NCBI RefSeq assembly: GCF_000349325.1
Contig: NC_020504.1
Span: forward strand, 9,032,326-9,096,325
Direction of reading: 5' to 3'
DNA from: Streptomyces davaonensis JCM 4913
Lineage (GTDB): Bacteria > Actinomycetota > Actinomycetes > Streptomycetales > Streptomycetaceae
Length of the DNA stretch: 64,000 nt
A program made the translations under genes and the position numbers. The notes under the pieces are model-generated. The model did no database searches and was not told the origin of the DNA. It saw nothing but the letters and a program-made list of their open reading frames with translations. Position 1 is the stretch's first letter, and each line of letters starts with the position of its first letter. Shown here piece after piece: positions 10,298 through 18,448 of the stretch.

Positions 10298-10704
10298 ACC
10301 TTGCGGTAGGTGTACGCCTCCGCTGCTGCTGCCTCCACCGTCGCGAGGTCGGCTCCGGTCGAGGCCGTGACGACCGCGGCCACCGCGCCCTCGACGAAGG
10401 GGGCGTCCACCAGGTGGGTGTTGTCGGGGAGTTCGTCTCCCTCGGCCAGCAGGGCCTTCACGGTGAGGACCGCGCTGCCGAGGTCGGTGAGGACGGCCAC
10501 TCCGGCGCCCCGGTCCACGGCCGCCGCCGCGGCGGCGATCAGCTCGGAACTGGTGCCGAGACCGCCGCCCTCGGTCCCGCCCGCGGCAGCCACCGGGACC
10601 GAAGTCCCGCCGCCCGCAAGGCCCTTCGCCAACTCGGCTACCGAGTCGGCCACTTGGGCGCTGTGCGACACCAGCACGATCCCGACCGGCTTGTCGTCAC
10701 TCAC
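10294..10704 (-). CDS. dhaM: DhaM, PTS EIIA-type phosphotransfer subunit of dihydroxyacetone kinase
   Basis: The product has 136 residues from a GTG start, with the mannose-type EIIA fold only. His14 in LVSHSAQ is the expected phosphorylation site. The GGGLGTSSELI and LTDLGSAVLT motifs match DhaM. The longer E. coli DhaM also carries HPr- and EI-like domains; these are absent, so phosphate must come from the cell's general HPr. The subunit rephosphorylates ADP bound to DhaL. The gene overlaps the dhaL stop by 8 bases, the last gene of a dhaK-dhaL-dhaM operon. Confidence 0.92.
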   Translation of the reverse strand: MSDDKPVGIVLVSHSAQVADSVAELAKGLAGGGTSVPVAAAGGTEGGGLGTSSELIAAAAAAVDRGAGVAVLTDLGSAVLTVKALLAEGDELPDNTHLVDAPFVEGAVAAVVTASTGADLATVEAAAAEAYTYRKV

Positions 10705-11296
10705 CGTTCGCCTCCGCCAGTGCCGCGACCAGCAGGGCCGCCGAGGTCGCCCCCGGATCCTGGTGCCCGATGCTGCGCTCGCCGAGATAGCTCGCCCGCC
10801 CCTTGCGTGCCTGGAGCGGAATCGTGGCCAGCGCCCCCTCCTCGGCGGCGGCCCGCGCCGCGCCGAAACCCGCGTCCAGCGCGTCCACCGCAGGCAACAG
10901 CGCGTCGATCATGGTCTTGTCGCCCGGCGCCGCGCCACCGAGCGTCATCACCGCCTCGACTCCGGTGCGGAACGCCGTCGCGAACTGTTCCTCGTCGACC
11001 TCGGCGGCCTCCCCGAGGGCCTTGCCGGTACGCCGCAGCAGCGTCCCGTACAGCGGCCCCGAGGCGCCGCCCACGGTCGAGATCAACTGCCGTCCGGAGA
11101 GGACGAGAACCGCTCCGGGAGTGTCCGGGGGCTCCTTGTCCAGGACCGCGCTCACGGCACGGAAGCCGCGCAGCAGATTGCTGCCGTGGTCGGCGTCCCC
11201 GATCGGCGAGTCCAGGGCGGTGAGCCGGTCCGCCTCACGTTCCACGGACGCGGCGGTCGCGGTCATCCAGCGGCGGAAGAAGTCGGCGTCGAGCAC
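10697..11296 (-). CDS. dhaL: DhaL, ADP-binding subunit of dihydroxyacetone kinase
   Basis: The product has 199 residues from a GTG at 11296 preceded by AAGGAG. The all-helical DhaL barrel is recognised from DSPIGDADHGSN, whose Asp residues coordinate Mg-ADP, and from ISTVGGASGPLYGTLL, GDKTMIDALLPA and PGATSAALLV. DhaL keeps ADP as a cofactor that DhaM recharges, and passes phosphate to dihydroxyacetone held by DhaK. Its stop is coupled to the dhaM start. Confidence 0.93.
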   Translation of the reverse strand: MLDADFFRRWMTATAASVEREADRLTALDSPIGDADHGSNLLRGFRAVSAVLDKEPPDTPGAVLVLSGRQLISTVGGASGPLYGTLLRRTGKALGEAAEVDEEQFATAFRTGVEAVMTLGGAAPGDKTMIDALLPAVDALDAGFGAARAAAEEGALATIPLQARKGRASYLGERSIGHQDPGATSAALLVAALAEANGE

Positions 11297-11343
11297 GGAA
11301 TCTCCTTGCGTGGTAGGTACGTTGACACCCGGGCACCGCCCGC

Positions 11344-12336
11344 TCACATGCCCCAGCGCAGCCCGGCCGTCCGCACCGGCGCGTCCCACAGGCGCAGCAG
11401 CTCCTCGTCGATCTCGCACAGGGTGACCGAGGCGCCGGCCATGTCGAGGGACGTGACGTAATTGCCGACGAGAGTGCGGGCGACGGCCACACCACGGTCG
11501 CCGAGCACCCGCTGCACCTCGGCGTTGAAGCCGTACAGCTCCAACAGCGGGGTCGCGCCCATGCCGTTGACCAGGACCAGCACCGGATTGCGCGGCAGCC
11601 TGTCCTCCAGGACCGCGTTCACCGCGAAGTCGGCGATCTCCCCCGAAGTCATCATGGCCCGCCGCTCACGACCGGGCTCGCCGTGGATGCCGATGCCCAA
11701 CTCCAGCTCGCCGGAGGGCAGATCGAAGGTGGGGCTGCCCTTCGCGTAGGTGGTGCACGCGCTGAGCGCCACACCGAAGCTGCGGGAGTTCTCGTTCACC
11801 TGACGGGCGATCGCCTCCACCCGCTCCAACGGCATGCCTTCGTCGGCCGCCGCGCCCGCGATCTTCTCCACGAACAGGGTCGCGCCCGTGCCCCGGCGCC
11901 CGGCCGTGTACAGACTGTCCGTGACCGCCACGTCGTCGTCGACGAGGACCTTCGCCACCTGGATGCCCTCGTCCTCGGCGAGTTCGGCGGCCATGTCGAA
12001 GTTGAGGACGTCGCCGGTGTAGTTCTTCACGATGAACAGCACGCCCGCACCGCTGTCCACGGCCGCCGCGGCACGCACCATCTGGTCGGGCACCGGAGAG
12101 GTGAACACCTCGCCCGGACAGGCCGCCGAGAGCATCCCGGGCCCCACGAATCCGCCGTGCAGCGGCTCATGCCCCGAACCGCCACCGGAGACCAGGGCGA
12201 CCTTCCCGGCGACGGGCGCGTCCCGCCGTACGATCACCCGGTTCTCCACGTCCACGGTGAGCTCCGGGTGGGCGGCCGCAAGACCCCGCAGCGCGTCCGC
12301 GACGACGGTCTCCGGCACGTTGATCAGCATGCGCAT
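11344..12336 (-). CDS. dhaK: DhaK, dihydroxyacetone-binding kinase subunit
   Basis: The product has 330 residues from an ATG preceded by AGGAGG. GGGSGHEPLHGGFVG (with His56) and the later GIGIHGEPG, whose His218 would form the covalent hemiaminal with dihydroxyacetone, match DhaK of PTS-type kinases. Asp114 is the likely catalytic acid. The operon converts dihydroxyacetone to DHAP with PEP as donor, linking glycerol or sugar fermentation to glycolysis. It is transcribed away from the phosphatase gene at 12517. No DhaS/DhaR regulator is visible alongside. Confidence 0.94.
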   Translation of the reverse strand: MRMLINVPETVVADALRGLAAAHPELTVDVENRVIVRRDAPVAGKVALVSGGGSGHEPLHGGFVGPGMLSAACPGEVFTSPVPDQMVRAAAAVDSGAGVLFIVKNYTGDVLNFDMAAELAEDEGIQVAKVLVDDDVAVTDSLYTAGRRGTGATLFVEKIAGAAADEGMPLERVEAIARQVNENSRSFGVALSACTTYAKGSPTFDLPSGELELGIGIHGEPGRERRAMMTSGEIADFAVNAVLEDRLPRNPVLVLVNGMGATPLLELYGFNAEVQRVLGDRGVAVARTLVGNYVTSLDMAGASVTLCEIDEELLRLWDAPVRTAGLRWGM

Positions 12337-12516
12337 GGGTACCTCCTGGTGAGCTGGGCAGACAGCTTCCGGACCGCTTTCGGCAGTATCTGCCCTGGGA
12401 CGTGGAAGGTCACGTGCGCGGAGGCTCCTGGCGCACATCCGGGAGCCTTGCCGTTGATAATGGGAACTGTCTCCCGGCGGAGCACACGCGACGTGCCGAG
12501 CCGAGCGAGGAGTGCC

Positions 12517-14889
12517 ATGAGTGCTGCCAGCAGCCATGTCGGCCCCGGCTCAGCCGCCTTCGACGCCCTCGTCACCGCCGTGCTCGACGGAGAGGGCACG
12601 GTGGTGCGGTGGTCCCGGGCGGCGGCGGAGCTCCTCGGCTACGACGCGACGGAGGTCTGCGGGCGCCCGGTTCGGGACCTCCTCGCCGACGGGTCCGGCG
12701 GGGCATGCCCGCCCGCCCGCGGCAGCGTGCGGCTGAACCGGCGCCAGGGCGGCGCCGTGGAGGTCGCCTACCGGGCGTTCCGGCTGGCGGAATCCGCCGA
12801 GTCGCTGGTGGTGGCCGCGCCGAACCGGCGGGCCGGTGCCGAGGACCTGGGCGCCTCGCTCGTACGCGCGCTCTTCTCCCAGGACGCGATCGGCGTCGTC
12901 GTCCACGGCCCGGACCTGGCCCTTCTGCACGCAGGCGGCCTTCCGGCGATGCCCGGCGGCGCTCCGGTCCCGCCCGGCGCCAGGCTGCGGGACTTCCTCG
13001 TACCGGAGGACGCCGACGACATCGAGGCCTCGCTGCGCCAGGTGCTCGAGTCCGGTGCTCCGCTGATCGGCGGCGAGAAGCGGATGCGGTCGCCGCTGGC
13101 CCCCGGCCGGGAACGGTTTCTGCGGATGTCCGCCGTGCGGCTGGAGGACGAGGACGGGCGCCCGATGGGCGTCGCCGCGTTCTTCACCTACGCGACCGGG
13201 GCGCAGCGGGCCCGTTCGCACCTGGACCTGCTCCGGGAGGCCGCGATCCGGGTCGGTGGCTCGCTGGACGTCGCGCGCACCGCGCAGGAGCTGGCCGAGA
13301 CGATCGTGCCCGGCATCGGGGACCTCGGGATCGTCGATCTGGCGGAGGCGGTGCTGACCGGTGACGAACCCCCGCACCGGTCCGGTGGCGGGGACCTCCA
13401 TCTGCGTGCCGTGGCTTCCGCCACCGGGCAATGGCCGGGCCGGGTCCGAAAAGGGGACGCCCTCCCGCCGCTCCCCGATCACCCGTCCCTGCGCACTCTC
13501 CAGCGCGGCAAGACGATCGTCATGACCCGCGACGAACTCCTGGCCGTCCTGGGCGACCGGTCGGCGGCCGAGGCCCTGCTGCCCGAGGCCTGGCACTCGC
13601 TGATGATCGCGCCGCTGTACGCGCGCGGGTCGATGCTCGGCGACCTCCAGGTCTGGCGGGTGGCGGATCCGGAACCGTTCACCCGCGAGGACACCGACCT
13701 GGTGACCCAGATCGCCTCCCGAGGCGCCCTCGCCATCGACAACGCCCGTCGCTACACCCGCGAGCACCGCGCGGCCGTCGCACTCCAGCAGAGCCTGCTG
13801 CCCCGGGCGACCACCGACACCCCGGCCGCCGAGACCGCCGGGCTCTACCGGCCCGCCGGCGGCGGGGCCGAGATCGGCGGCGACTGGTTCGACGCCATCC
13901 CGCTGCCCTCCCTGCGGCTCGCGCTCGTCGTCGGCGACGTCGCGGGCCGCGGCCTGCGCGCCACAGTCGCGATGGGACGTCTGCGCGCCGCCATCCACAC
14001 GCTCGCCGACCTCGAACCGGACCCCGGCGAACTGCTCACCCGCCTCGACGCACTCGTCCAGCGCCTGGCGGCCGAGGTGCCGGCGGAAATCCGGGACACC
14101 GTCACCGCGGCCTGTCTGTACGTCGTCTACGACCCGGTGACCTGTCAGTGCATGATCGCCAGCGCCGGTCAGCTGCCGCCGGTCGTCGTCCGCCCCGACG
14201 GCACCGAGCAGGAGATCCGTATCTCGCCCGGACCGCCGCTGGGGGTGGGCGGCATGCCGTTCGAGGTCACCACGGTCGAGGTCGAGCCCGGCAGCCTCAT
14301 CGCCCTGCACACCAAGGGCCTGGTCATCGGCGGGGACCGCGACCTCGACGCGGGCCTGCGCCGGCTGACGGACAGCCTCCGCGCGCGCAGCCGTACCCCG
14401 CTGCGCGACACGGGCCGCGCCGTCCTCGGTGACCTGGGCGAGCTGCCGAGGGGTGAGGACGTCACGCTGCTGCTGACGCGCACGCGTGCCGTGCAGGGGG
14501 ATCACATCGCCAGCTGGGACTTCCCGGCCGATCTGAGGATCGTGGCCGAGGCCCGGGAGAAGATCACCCGGCAGCTGGCCGCGTGGGGGCTCGACGAGCT
14601 CTCCTTCACCACCGAACTCGTGGTGAGCGAACTGGTCACCAATGCCGTCCGCTACGCGGGCGGCCCGGTGGGGCTGCGCCTCATCCGGGAGGACGTCCTG
14701 GTCTGTGAGGTCACCGACCCCGGCAACACCCAGCCGCGGCTGCGGCAGGCGGGCAGCACCGACGAGGGGGGACGGGGTTTGTTCCTGGTGGCTCAGCTCA
14801 CCTCGCGGTGGGGCTGCCGGTACGGGCAGACGGGCAAGACCATCTGGACGGAACAGCCGCTGGACGGCTCGGATCCGGCCATCGGCTAG
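12517..14889 (+). CDS. PAS-GAF-SpoIIE phosphatase with C-terminal anti-sigma-type ATPase
   Basis: The protein has 790 residues from the ATG at 12517 (GCGAGGAG upstream). The domain order is PAS (about 10-95), a second PAS-like region (about 110-225), GAF (about 235-415), an SpoIIE-type PP2C phosphatase (about 440-655, with GGDWFDAIPLP and VVGDVAGRG metal-binding motifs) and a GHKL/HATPase_c domain (about 665-785, with VSELVTNAVRYAGG and DEGGRGLFLV). Such proteins combine a phosphatase acting on STAS anti-anti-sigma factors with an RsbW-like kinase. The input signal and the target sigma factor are unknown. The stop codon overlaps the first of two 13-bp direct repeats. Confidence 0.9.
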   Translation: MSAASSHVGPGSAAFDALVTAVLDGEGTVVRWSRAAAELLGYDATEVCGRPVRDLLADGSGGACPPARGSVRLNRRQGGAVEVAYRAFRLAESAESLVVAAPNRRAGAEDLGASLVRALFSQDAIGVVVHGPDLALLHAGGLPAMPGGAPVPPGARLRDFLVPEDADDIEASLRQVLESGAPLIGGEKRMRSPLAPGRERFLRMSAVRLEDEDGRPMGVAAFFTYATGAQRARSHLDLLREAAIRVGGSLDVARTAQELAETIVPGIGDLGIVDLAEAVLTGDEPPHRSGGGDLHLRAVASATGQWPGRVRKGDALPPLPDHPSLRTLQRGKTIVMTRDELLAVLGDRSAAEALLPEAWHSLMIAPLYARGSMLGDLQVWRVADPEPFTREDTDLVTQIASRGALAIDNARRYTREHRAAVALQQSLLPRATTDTPAAETAGLYRPAGGGAEIGGDWFDAIPLPSLRLALVVGDVAGRGLRATVAMGRLRAAIHTLADLEPDPGELLTRLDALVQRLAAEVPAEIRDTVTAACLYVVYDPVTCQCMIASAGQLPPVVVRPDGTEQEIRISPGPPLGVGGMPFEVTTVEVEPGSLIALHTKGLVIGGDRDLDAGLRRLTDSLRARSRTPLRDTGRAVLGDLGELPRGEDVTLLLTRTRAVQGDHIASWDFPADLRIVAEAREKITRQLAAWGLDELSFTTELVVSELVTNAVRYAGGPVGLRLIREDVLVCEVTDPGNTQPRLRQAGSTDEGGRGLFLVAQLTSRWGCRYGQTGKTIWTEQPLDGSDPAIG

Positions 14890-14923
14890 GTGATTCGCCC
14901 GGACGACTCTGCTAGGTGATTCG
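14885..14923. repeat. 13-bp direct repeat pair in front of the marR-type gene
   Basis: GCTAGGTGATTCG occurs perfectly at 14885-14897 and 14911-14923, 26 bases apart. The first copy includes the stop codon of the phosphatase gene. The spacing would put both copies near one face of the helix, so this may be a regulator site. Confidence 0.5.
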
Positions 14924-14932
14924 TCAACTTTG

Positions 14933-14949
14933 CATACACTTCCTGTATG
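14933..14949. promoter_or_regulatory. inverted repeat over the start codon of the marR-type gene
   Basis: CATACA-N5-TGTATG is a perfect inverted repeat whose right arm contains the ATG at 14947. There is no Shine-Dalgarno sequence in front of that ATG. The position suggests autorepression by the MarR product and possibly a leaderless transcript. Confidence 0.5.
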
Positions 14950-15408
14950 GCAGAGAAGGTGCGGTGGCTGACGCCCGAGGAGCAGCACGCCTGGCGGAAC
15001 TTCATCCGGCTCCAGGAGCGGCTCGGGGGCCGCTTGGCGCGCTTGCTCCAGTCGGAGTCGAACGTGTCGGCGGCCGACTTCGCCGTCCTGGTCCATCTGA
15101 CGGACGTACCCGAAGGGCGCCAGCGCTACCAGGACCTGAGCCGGGCGCTCGAATGGGAGAAGAGCCGGATGTCCCACCACATCGCCCGGATGGTCTCCCG
15201 GGGGATGGTGGTCCGTCAGGAGTGCCCGGAGGACGGGCGCGGGGCCTTCGTGGTCATCACGGACGCGGGCCGCGCGGCGATCGAGGCGGCCGCCCCGCTC
15301 CATGTGGAGGCGGTGCGCTCACTGTTCCTCGACCACGTGACCCCCGCGGAGCTCAGGACCCTGGCCGAGATCTCCGAGCGGGTGGTTTCCAAGCTGGACG
15401 AGGACTGA
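14947..15408 (+). CDS. MarR-family transcriptional regulator
   Basis: The protein has 153 residues. The winged helix at about 45-115 reads SAADFAVLVHLTDVPEGRQRYQDLSRALEWEKSRMSHH in overlapping parts, with a DGRGAFVVITDAG wing typical of MarR. The first and last helices give the dimer interface. MarR proteins repress efflux or redox genes and are released by phenolic or oxidised ligands. The quinone oxidoreductase gene at 15421-16398 converges on it. No ribosome site is visible; an operator-like repeat covers the start. Confidence 0.87.
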   Translation: MAEKVRWLTPEEQHAWRNFIRLQERLGGRLARLLQSESNVSAADFAVLVHLTDVPEGRQRYQDLSRALEWEKSRMSHHIARMVSRGMVVRQECPEDGRGAFVVITDAGRAAIEAAAPLHVEAVRSLFLDHVTPAELRTLAEISERVVSKLDED

Positions 15409-15420
15409 GAGAGCGCCCGG

Positions 15421-16398
15421 TCAGTCCGCCACCCGCAGCACCAACTTCCCCGTCGACGAGCGCCCGCCCAGCAGGCGGTGCGCCCCGGCCGCGTCCGACA
15501 GCGGGAACTCCGCGGTGACGGGCAGGCGCACGGTGCCGTCGGTCACCGTACGGAAGGCCCGCTCGGCGAGCGCCCGCAGGGCGTCCGGTGCCGACTGGGC
15601 GAGGGTCAGGATGGAGAAGCCCGCGACGGACCGGCCCTCGGCGTAGAGTTCGGGCTGCCCGACGCGCCACGGCTCGGCCCCGCTCGCGTTGCCGAACGAC
15701 ACCAGGCGCCCGAAGACGGCCAGCGCGTCCAGGCCGCGGCGCAGGGTCTCGCCGCCCACCGGGTCCAGGACGAGGTCCACGCCCCGGCCGCCGGTCGCGC
15801 GCCGGACCTCCTCGGGGAAGGAGTCGGCGGTGAACACCTCGTCGTAGCCGTGTTTGAGGGCGTACTCGGCCTTGCCCGCCGACGAGGCGACCCCGTACAC
15901 CGCTCCGGCACCCGCCGCCCGGGCCAGCTGCCCGGCCACCGTGCCGATACCGCCCGCGGCGCCGTGCACCAGCACCGTCTCCCCGGCGCGCAGCCGCCCC
16001 ACCTCGTGCAGCAGGGCGTGCACGGTCGGCACGACGGTGGGCAGCGTGGCCGCCGTGGGCAGGTCCAGGCCCTCGGGGAGCGGGAAGACCGTGGTGTGGT
16101 CGGCGAGGACCACCTCCGCGTACGCGCCGCCGCCGACGAGGGCCGCGACCTCCTGCCCCGGGCGCAGGTCCGGCACGCCGTCGCCCACCGCGCGGATCCG
16201 CCCGGAGACCTCAAGGCCCGGCCGGTACGGCAGCGAGTCGACCCGGTACCCCTCCGCGCGGGCCTTGACGTCCGCGAAGTTCACGCCCACATACGCGGCG
16301 TCGATGGTCACCTGCCCCGGCCCCGGCTCGGGGACCTCGGCCGTGACGACCTTCAGCACCTCGGGATCGCCGTACTCCTGGAACTCGACTGCGCGCAT
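15421..16398 (-). CDS. zinc-type quinone oxidoreductase (MDR family)
   Basis: The protein has 325 residues from the ATG at 16398, whose product begins MRAVEFQEYGDPEVL as usual for the family. An N-terminal GroES-like domain is followed by a Rossmann domain with VLVHGAAGGIGTVAGQLARAAG for NADPH. The cysteines of catalytic zinc alcohol dehydrogenases are missing, so this is a zinc-free quinone oxidoreductase (Qor) type enzyme despite the family name. It likely reduces quinones or enones. An ArsR-type regulator is divergent, with repeated GAACACT motifs between the two. Confidence 0.87.
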   Translation of the reverse strand: MRAVEFQEYGDPEVLKVVTAEVPEPGPGQVTIDAAYVGVNFADVKARAEGYRVDSLPYRPGLEVSGRIRAVGDGVPDLRPGQEVAALVGGGAYAEVVLADHTTVFPLPEGLDLPTAATLPTVVPTVHALLHEVGRLRAGETVLVHGAAGGIGTVAGQLARAAGAGAVYGVASSAGKAEYALKHGYDEVFTADSFPEEVRRATGGRGVDLVLDPVGGETLRRGLDALAVFGRLVSFGNASGAEPWRVGQPELYAEGRSVAGFSILTLAQSAPDALRALAERAFRTVTDGTVRLPVTAEFPLSDAAGAHRLLGGRSSTGKLVLRVAD

Positions 16399-16424
16399 GG
16401 TTGACCGCATCCTTCGGCTCGACA

Positions 16425-16478
16425 AGTGTTCAATGAGAAACGAACACTCGGACTGTAAGATACGGATCGAACACTCGG
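16425..16478. promoter_or_regulatory. triple GAACACT operator-like cluster
   Basis: AGTGTTC at 16425-16431 pairs with GAACACT at 16442-16448 across 10 bases. The string CGAACACTCGG at 16441-16451 is repeated at 16468-16478. The cluster sits between the divergent quinone oxidoreductase and ArsR genes and probably binds the ArsR product. Confidence 0.55.
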
Positions 16479-16499
16479 CAAGCGGCCAGAGGAGCGGGC

Positions 16500-16844
16500 A
16501 TGGCGAACCAGGCGGTCGGCGGCAGTCATCGCGCCGCACCCGTGCACACGGATCCCGAGGACGTCTCGGTCCAGACCGCGCTGTCCGCGGTCGCCGACCC
16601 GGTGCGTATGACGCTCATCCGGGAGCTGGCGGGCTCCGCCGACTGGACGCGCAGTTGCGGCAGCTTCGACGTGCCGGTCGGCAAGGCCGCGCTCAGCCAC
16701 CACTTCTCGGTGCTGCGCGGCGCCGGCCTGGTCGAGCAGCGGGACGAGGGCCCCAAGCGGGTGAACCGGCTGCGGCGGGAGGAGTTCGAGGCGCGCTTTC
16801 CCGGCCTGCTCGACCTGGTCCTGCGCGGCGACACCGCCGACTGA
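16500..16844 (+). CDS. ArsR-type winged-helix regulator
   Basis: The product has 114 residues. The ArsR/SmtB-like winged helix spans about 25-100, with ALSAVADPVRMTLIRELAGS, then KAALSHHFSVLRGAGLVEQRDEG. The usual ELCVC metal site in the recognition helix is absent; a single Cys (SCGSF) lies before it, so a thiol or organic signal is more likely than a metal. It should repress the divergent quinone oxidoreductase gene through the GAACACT cluster. Confidence 0.87.
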   Translation: MANQAVGGSHRAAPVHTDPEDVSVQTALSAVADPVRMTLIRELAGSADWTRSCGSFDVPVGKAALSHHFSVLRGAGLVEQRDEGPKRVNRLRREEFEARFPGLLDLVLRGDTAD

Positions 16845-16899
16845 ACGGCGACCACCGGACCTGGGCCACCCGCAGCAGCAGAACAGGAAGGCGGACGTC

Positions 16900-17787
16900 A
16901 TGACCGACAAGCTCACCGTCGCGGTGCTGGGCACCGGGATCATGGGGGCCGCGATGGCCCGCAACATCGCCCGCGCCGGACACCCGGTGCGCGCCTGGAA
17001 CCGCACCCGAGCCAAGGCCGAACCGCTCACCGCCGACGGCGCGCTCGTCGCGGGGAGCCCCGCCGAGGCCGTGCGGGACGCCGATGTCGTACTGACCATC
17101 CTGCACGACGGTCCCGCCGCCCTGGACGTCATGCGCCAGGCCGAGCCCGCGCTGCGCCCCGGCATGGCCTGGGTGCAGTCGACCACCGCGGGCCTCGACG
17201 CGCTCCCCGGCCTCGCCGACTTCGCCCGCGACCATCGACTCGCCTTCTACGACGCCCCCGTGCTCGGCACCCGGCAGCCCGCCGAGGCCGGTCAGCTCAC
17301 CGTGCTGGCCGCCGGTCCCGCCGAGGGGCGGGAGAAGGTCACGCCCGTCTTCGACGCCGTCGGCGCCCGCACCGTGTGGACCGGCGACGACGGTGGCGCG
17401 GGCAGCGCCACCCGGCTGAAGCTGGTCGCCAACAGCTGGGTCATCGCGGCCACGGCCGCGGCGGGGGAGACCCTCGCCCTCTCCGGCGCCCTCGGCGTCG
17501 ACCCGCAGCACTTCTTCGACCTCATCGCGGGCGGCCCGCTCGACATGGGCTATCTGCGCGCCAAGTCCGGGCTGATCCTCGAAGAGCGGCTCTCCCCGGC
17601 CCAGTTCGCCGTCTCCACCGCCGCCAAGGACGCCCGGCTGATCGTCGAGGCGGGCGAGCGGGGCGGGGTCCGCCTCGACGTCGCCGCCGCGGGCGCCGCC
17701 CGGCTGGAGCGGGCCGCCGCCCAGGGCCACGGCGACGAGGACATGGCCGCCGCGTACTTCGCCAGCTTCGACGACGGGAAGGGCTGA
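16900..17787 (+). CDS. NAD(P)-dependent beta-hydroxyacid dehydrogenase family protein
   Basis: The protein has 295 residues. VAVLGTGIMGAAMARNIARAGH at the N-terminus is the GxGxxG nucleotide motif (stated in part); NRT after the second strand (AWNRTRAK) points to NADP(H). STTAG and the GSATRLKLVANSW segment with the catalytic Lys are family hallmarks. The C-terminal helical domain follows. The family includes 3-hydroxyisobutyrate and tartronate semialdehyde dehydrogenases and imine reductases; the substrate cannot be told. It follows the ArsR gene on the same strand after 55 bases. Confidence 0.86.
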   Translation: MTDKLTVAVLGTGIMGAAMARNIARAGHPVRAWNRTRAKAEPLTADGALVAGSPAEAVRDADVVLTILHDGPAALDVMRQAEPALRPGMAWVQSTTAGLDALPGLADFARDHRLAFYDAPVLGTRQPAEAGQLTVLAAGPAEGREKVTPVFDAVGARTVWTGDDGGAGSATRLKLVANSWVIAATAAAGETLALSGALGVDPQHFFDLIAGGPLDMGYLRAKSGLILEERLSPAQFAVSTAAKDARLIVEAGERGGVRLDVAAAGAARLERAAAQGHGDEDMAAAYFASFDDGKG

Positions 17788-17913
17788 CCGGCCGTTGGCG
17801 AGGACCTCCGGCCTCGTGCGCAGGAGCGGCCGTGGTTCCACGATGGAAGGGGCGTGGGCCGCGGGTACGGCACCGCATCCGGCGGCCGTCGCTGTCGAGC
17901 CGAGGAGGACACG

Positions 17914-18204
17914 ATGTCCCACATCGCGGAATGGACGGTTCACCTCTACCTCGTCGAGGAGGAGGGAACCACCAAGGCCCGGGTCGTCCTGGACACCGGG
18001 AGCACGTCGCTCACCGGCAGTGGGACCGCGCACCGCAACCCCGCCGACACGGACGTGCCGGAGATCGGGGACGAGCTGGCGGCCGGCCGTGCCCTGCACG
18101 ACATCGCGGGGCAGCTGGTGCGCGCCGCCACGCAGGACATCGCGTCCAGGGAGACGACCGAACCCGAGGCGGTGTACCGGCCGACGGTGGGCTGGTCGAT
18201 CTGA
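17914..18204 (+). CDS. DUF1876 domain protein
   Basis: The product has 96 residues from the ATG at 17914 (CGAGGAGGAC upstream). Its pattern MSHIAEWTVHLYLVEEEGTTKA followed by GTAHRNPADTDVPEIGDELAAGRAL (in part) matches the DUF1876 family, a small alpha/beta fold similar to double-stranded RNA-binding domains that is common in actinobacteria. Biochemical function is unknown. In mycobacteria a DUF1876 protein (Rv1738) belongs to the DosR regulon, as I recall, so its place next to the hypoxia region may matter, although no OsdR-type box was seen here. Confidence 0.82.
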   Translation: MSHIAEWTVHLYLVEEEGTTKARVVLDTGSTSLTGSGTAHRNPADTDVPEIGDELAAGRALHDIAGQLVRAATQDIASRETTEPEAVYRPTVGWSI

Positions 18205-18208
18205 CGGC

Positions 18209-18430
18209 TCAACCGGCGTGGCGTACCTCGAACGCCTCGGCGTCATGGCAGGTCGGACACGTCACACGCCGGGCCGGGCGCGGTCCGTAGGTCTGGCCGA
18301 GGCCGGCATCGTGGTGCACGAGCCGTTCGGCGACCTTGGCATGCTTCAGACACACCGCGCAGCCACAGCGCATGCACACCGCGATCGCGGGCGTGGCCGT
18401 GTCCTCCAGCGCGCATTCGTAGCAGTGCAC
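18209..18430 (-). CDS. DUF2180 small zinc-binding protein
   Basis: The product has 73 residues from a GTG start. Cysteines in the patterns CYEC, CMRCGCAVC and CPTC, with histidines between, indicate two treble-clef-like zinc sites. This matches the DUF2180 family found widely in Streptomyces. No DNA-binding or catalytic role is known. It converges on the DUF1876 gene with 4 bases between the stops. Confidence 0.8.
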   Translation of the reverse strand: MHCYECALEDTATPAIAVCMRCGCAVCLKHAKVAERLVHHDAGLGQTYGPRPARRVTCPTCHDAEAFEVRHAG

Positions 18431-18448
18431 GAGGCACCCCCTTCACAC

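Noticed and set aside
12550..15303. Over 900 open codons on the minus strand
   Set aside because: Antisense to the PAS-GAF-SpoIIE phosphatase, whose own frame shows clear conserved motifs; no recognisable domain in the reverse frame.
15421..16398. Zinc-dependent alcohol dehydrogenase
   Set aside because: The catalytic and structural cysteines are absent; the sequence follows zinc-free quinone oxidoreductases.
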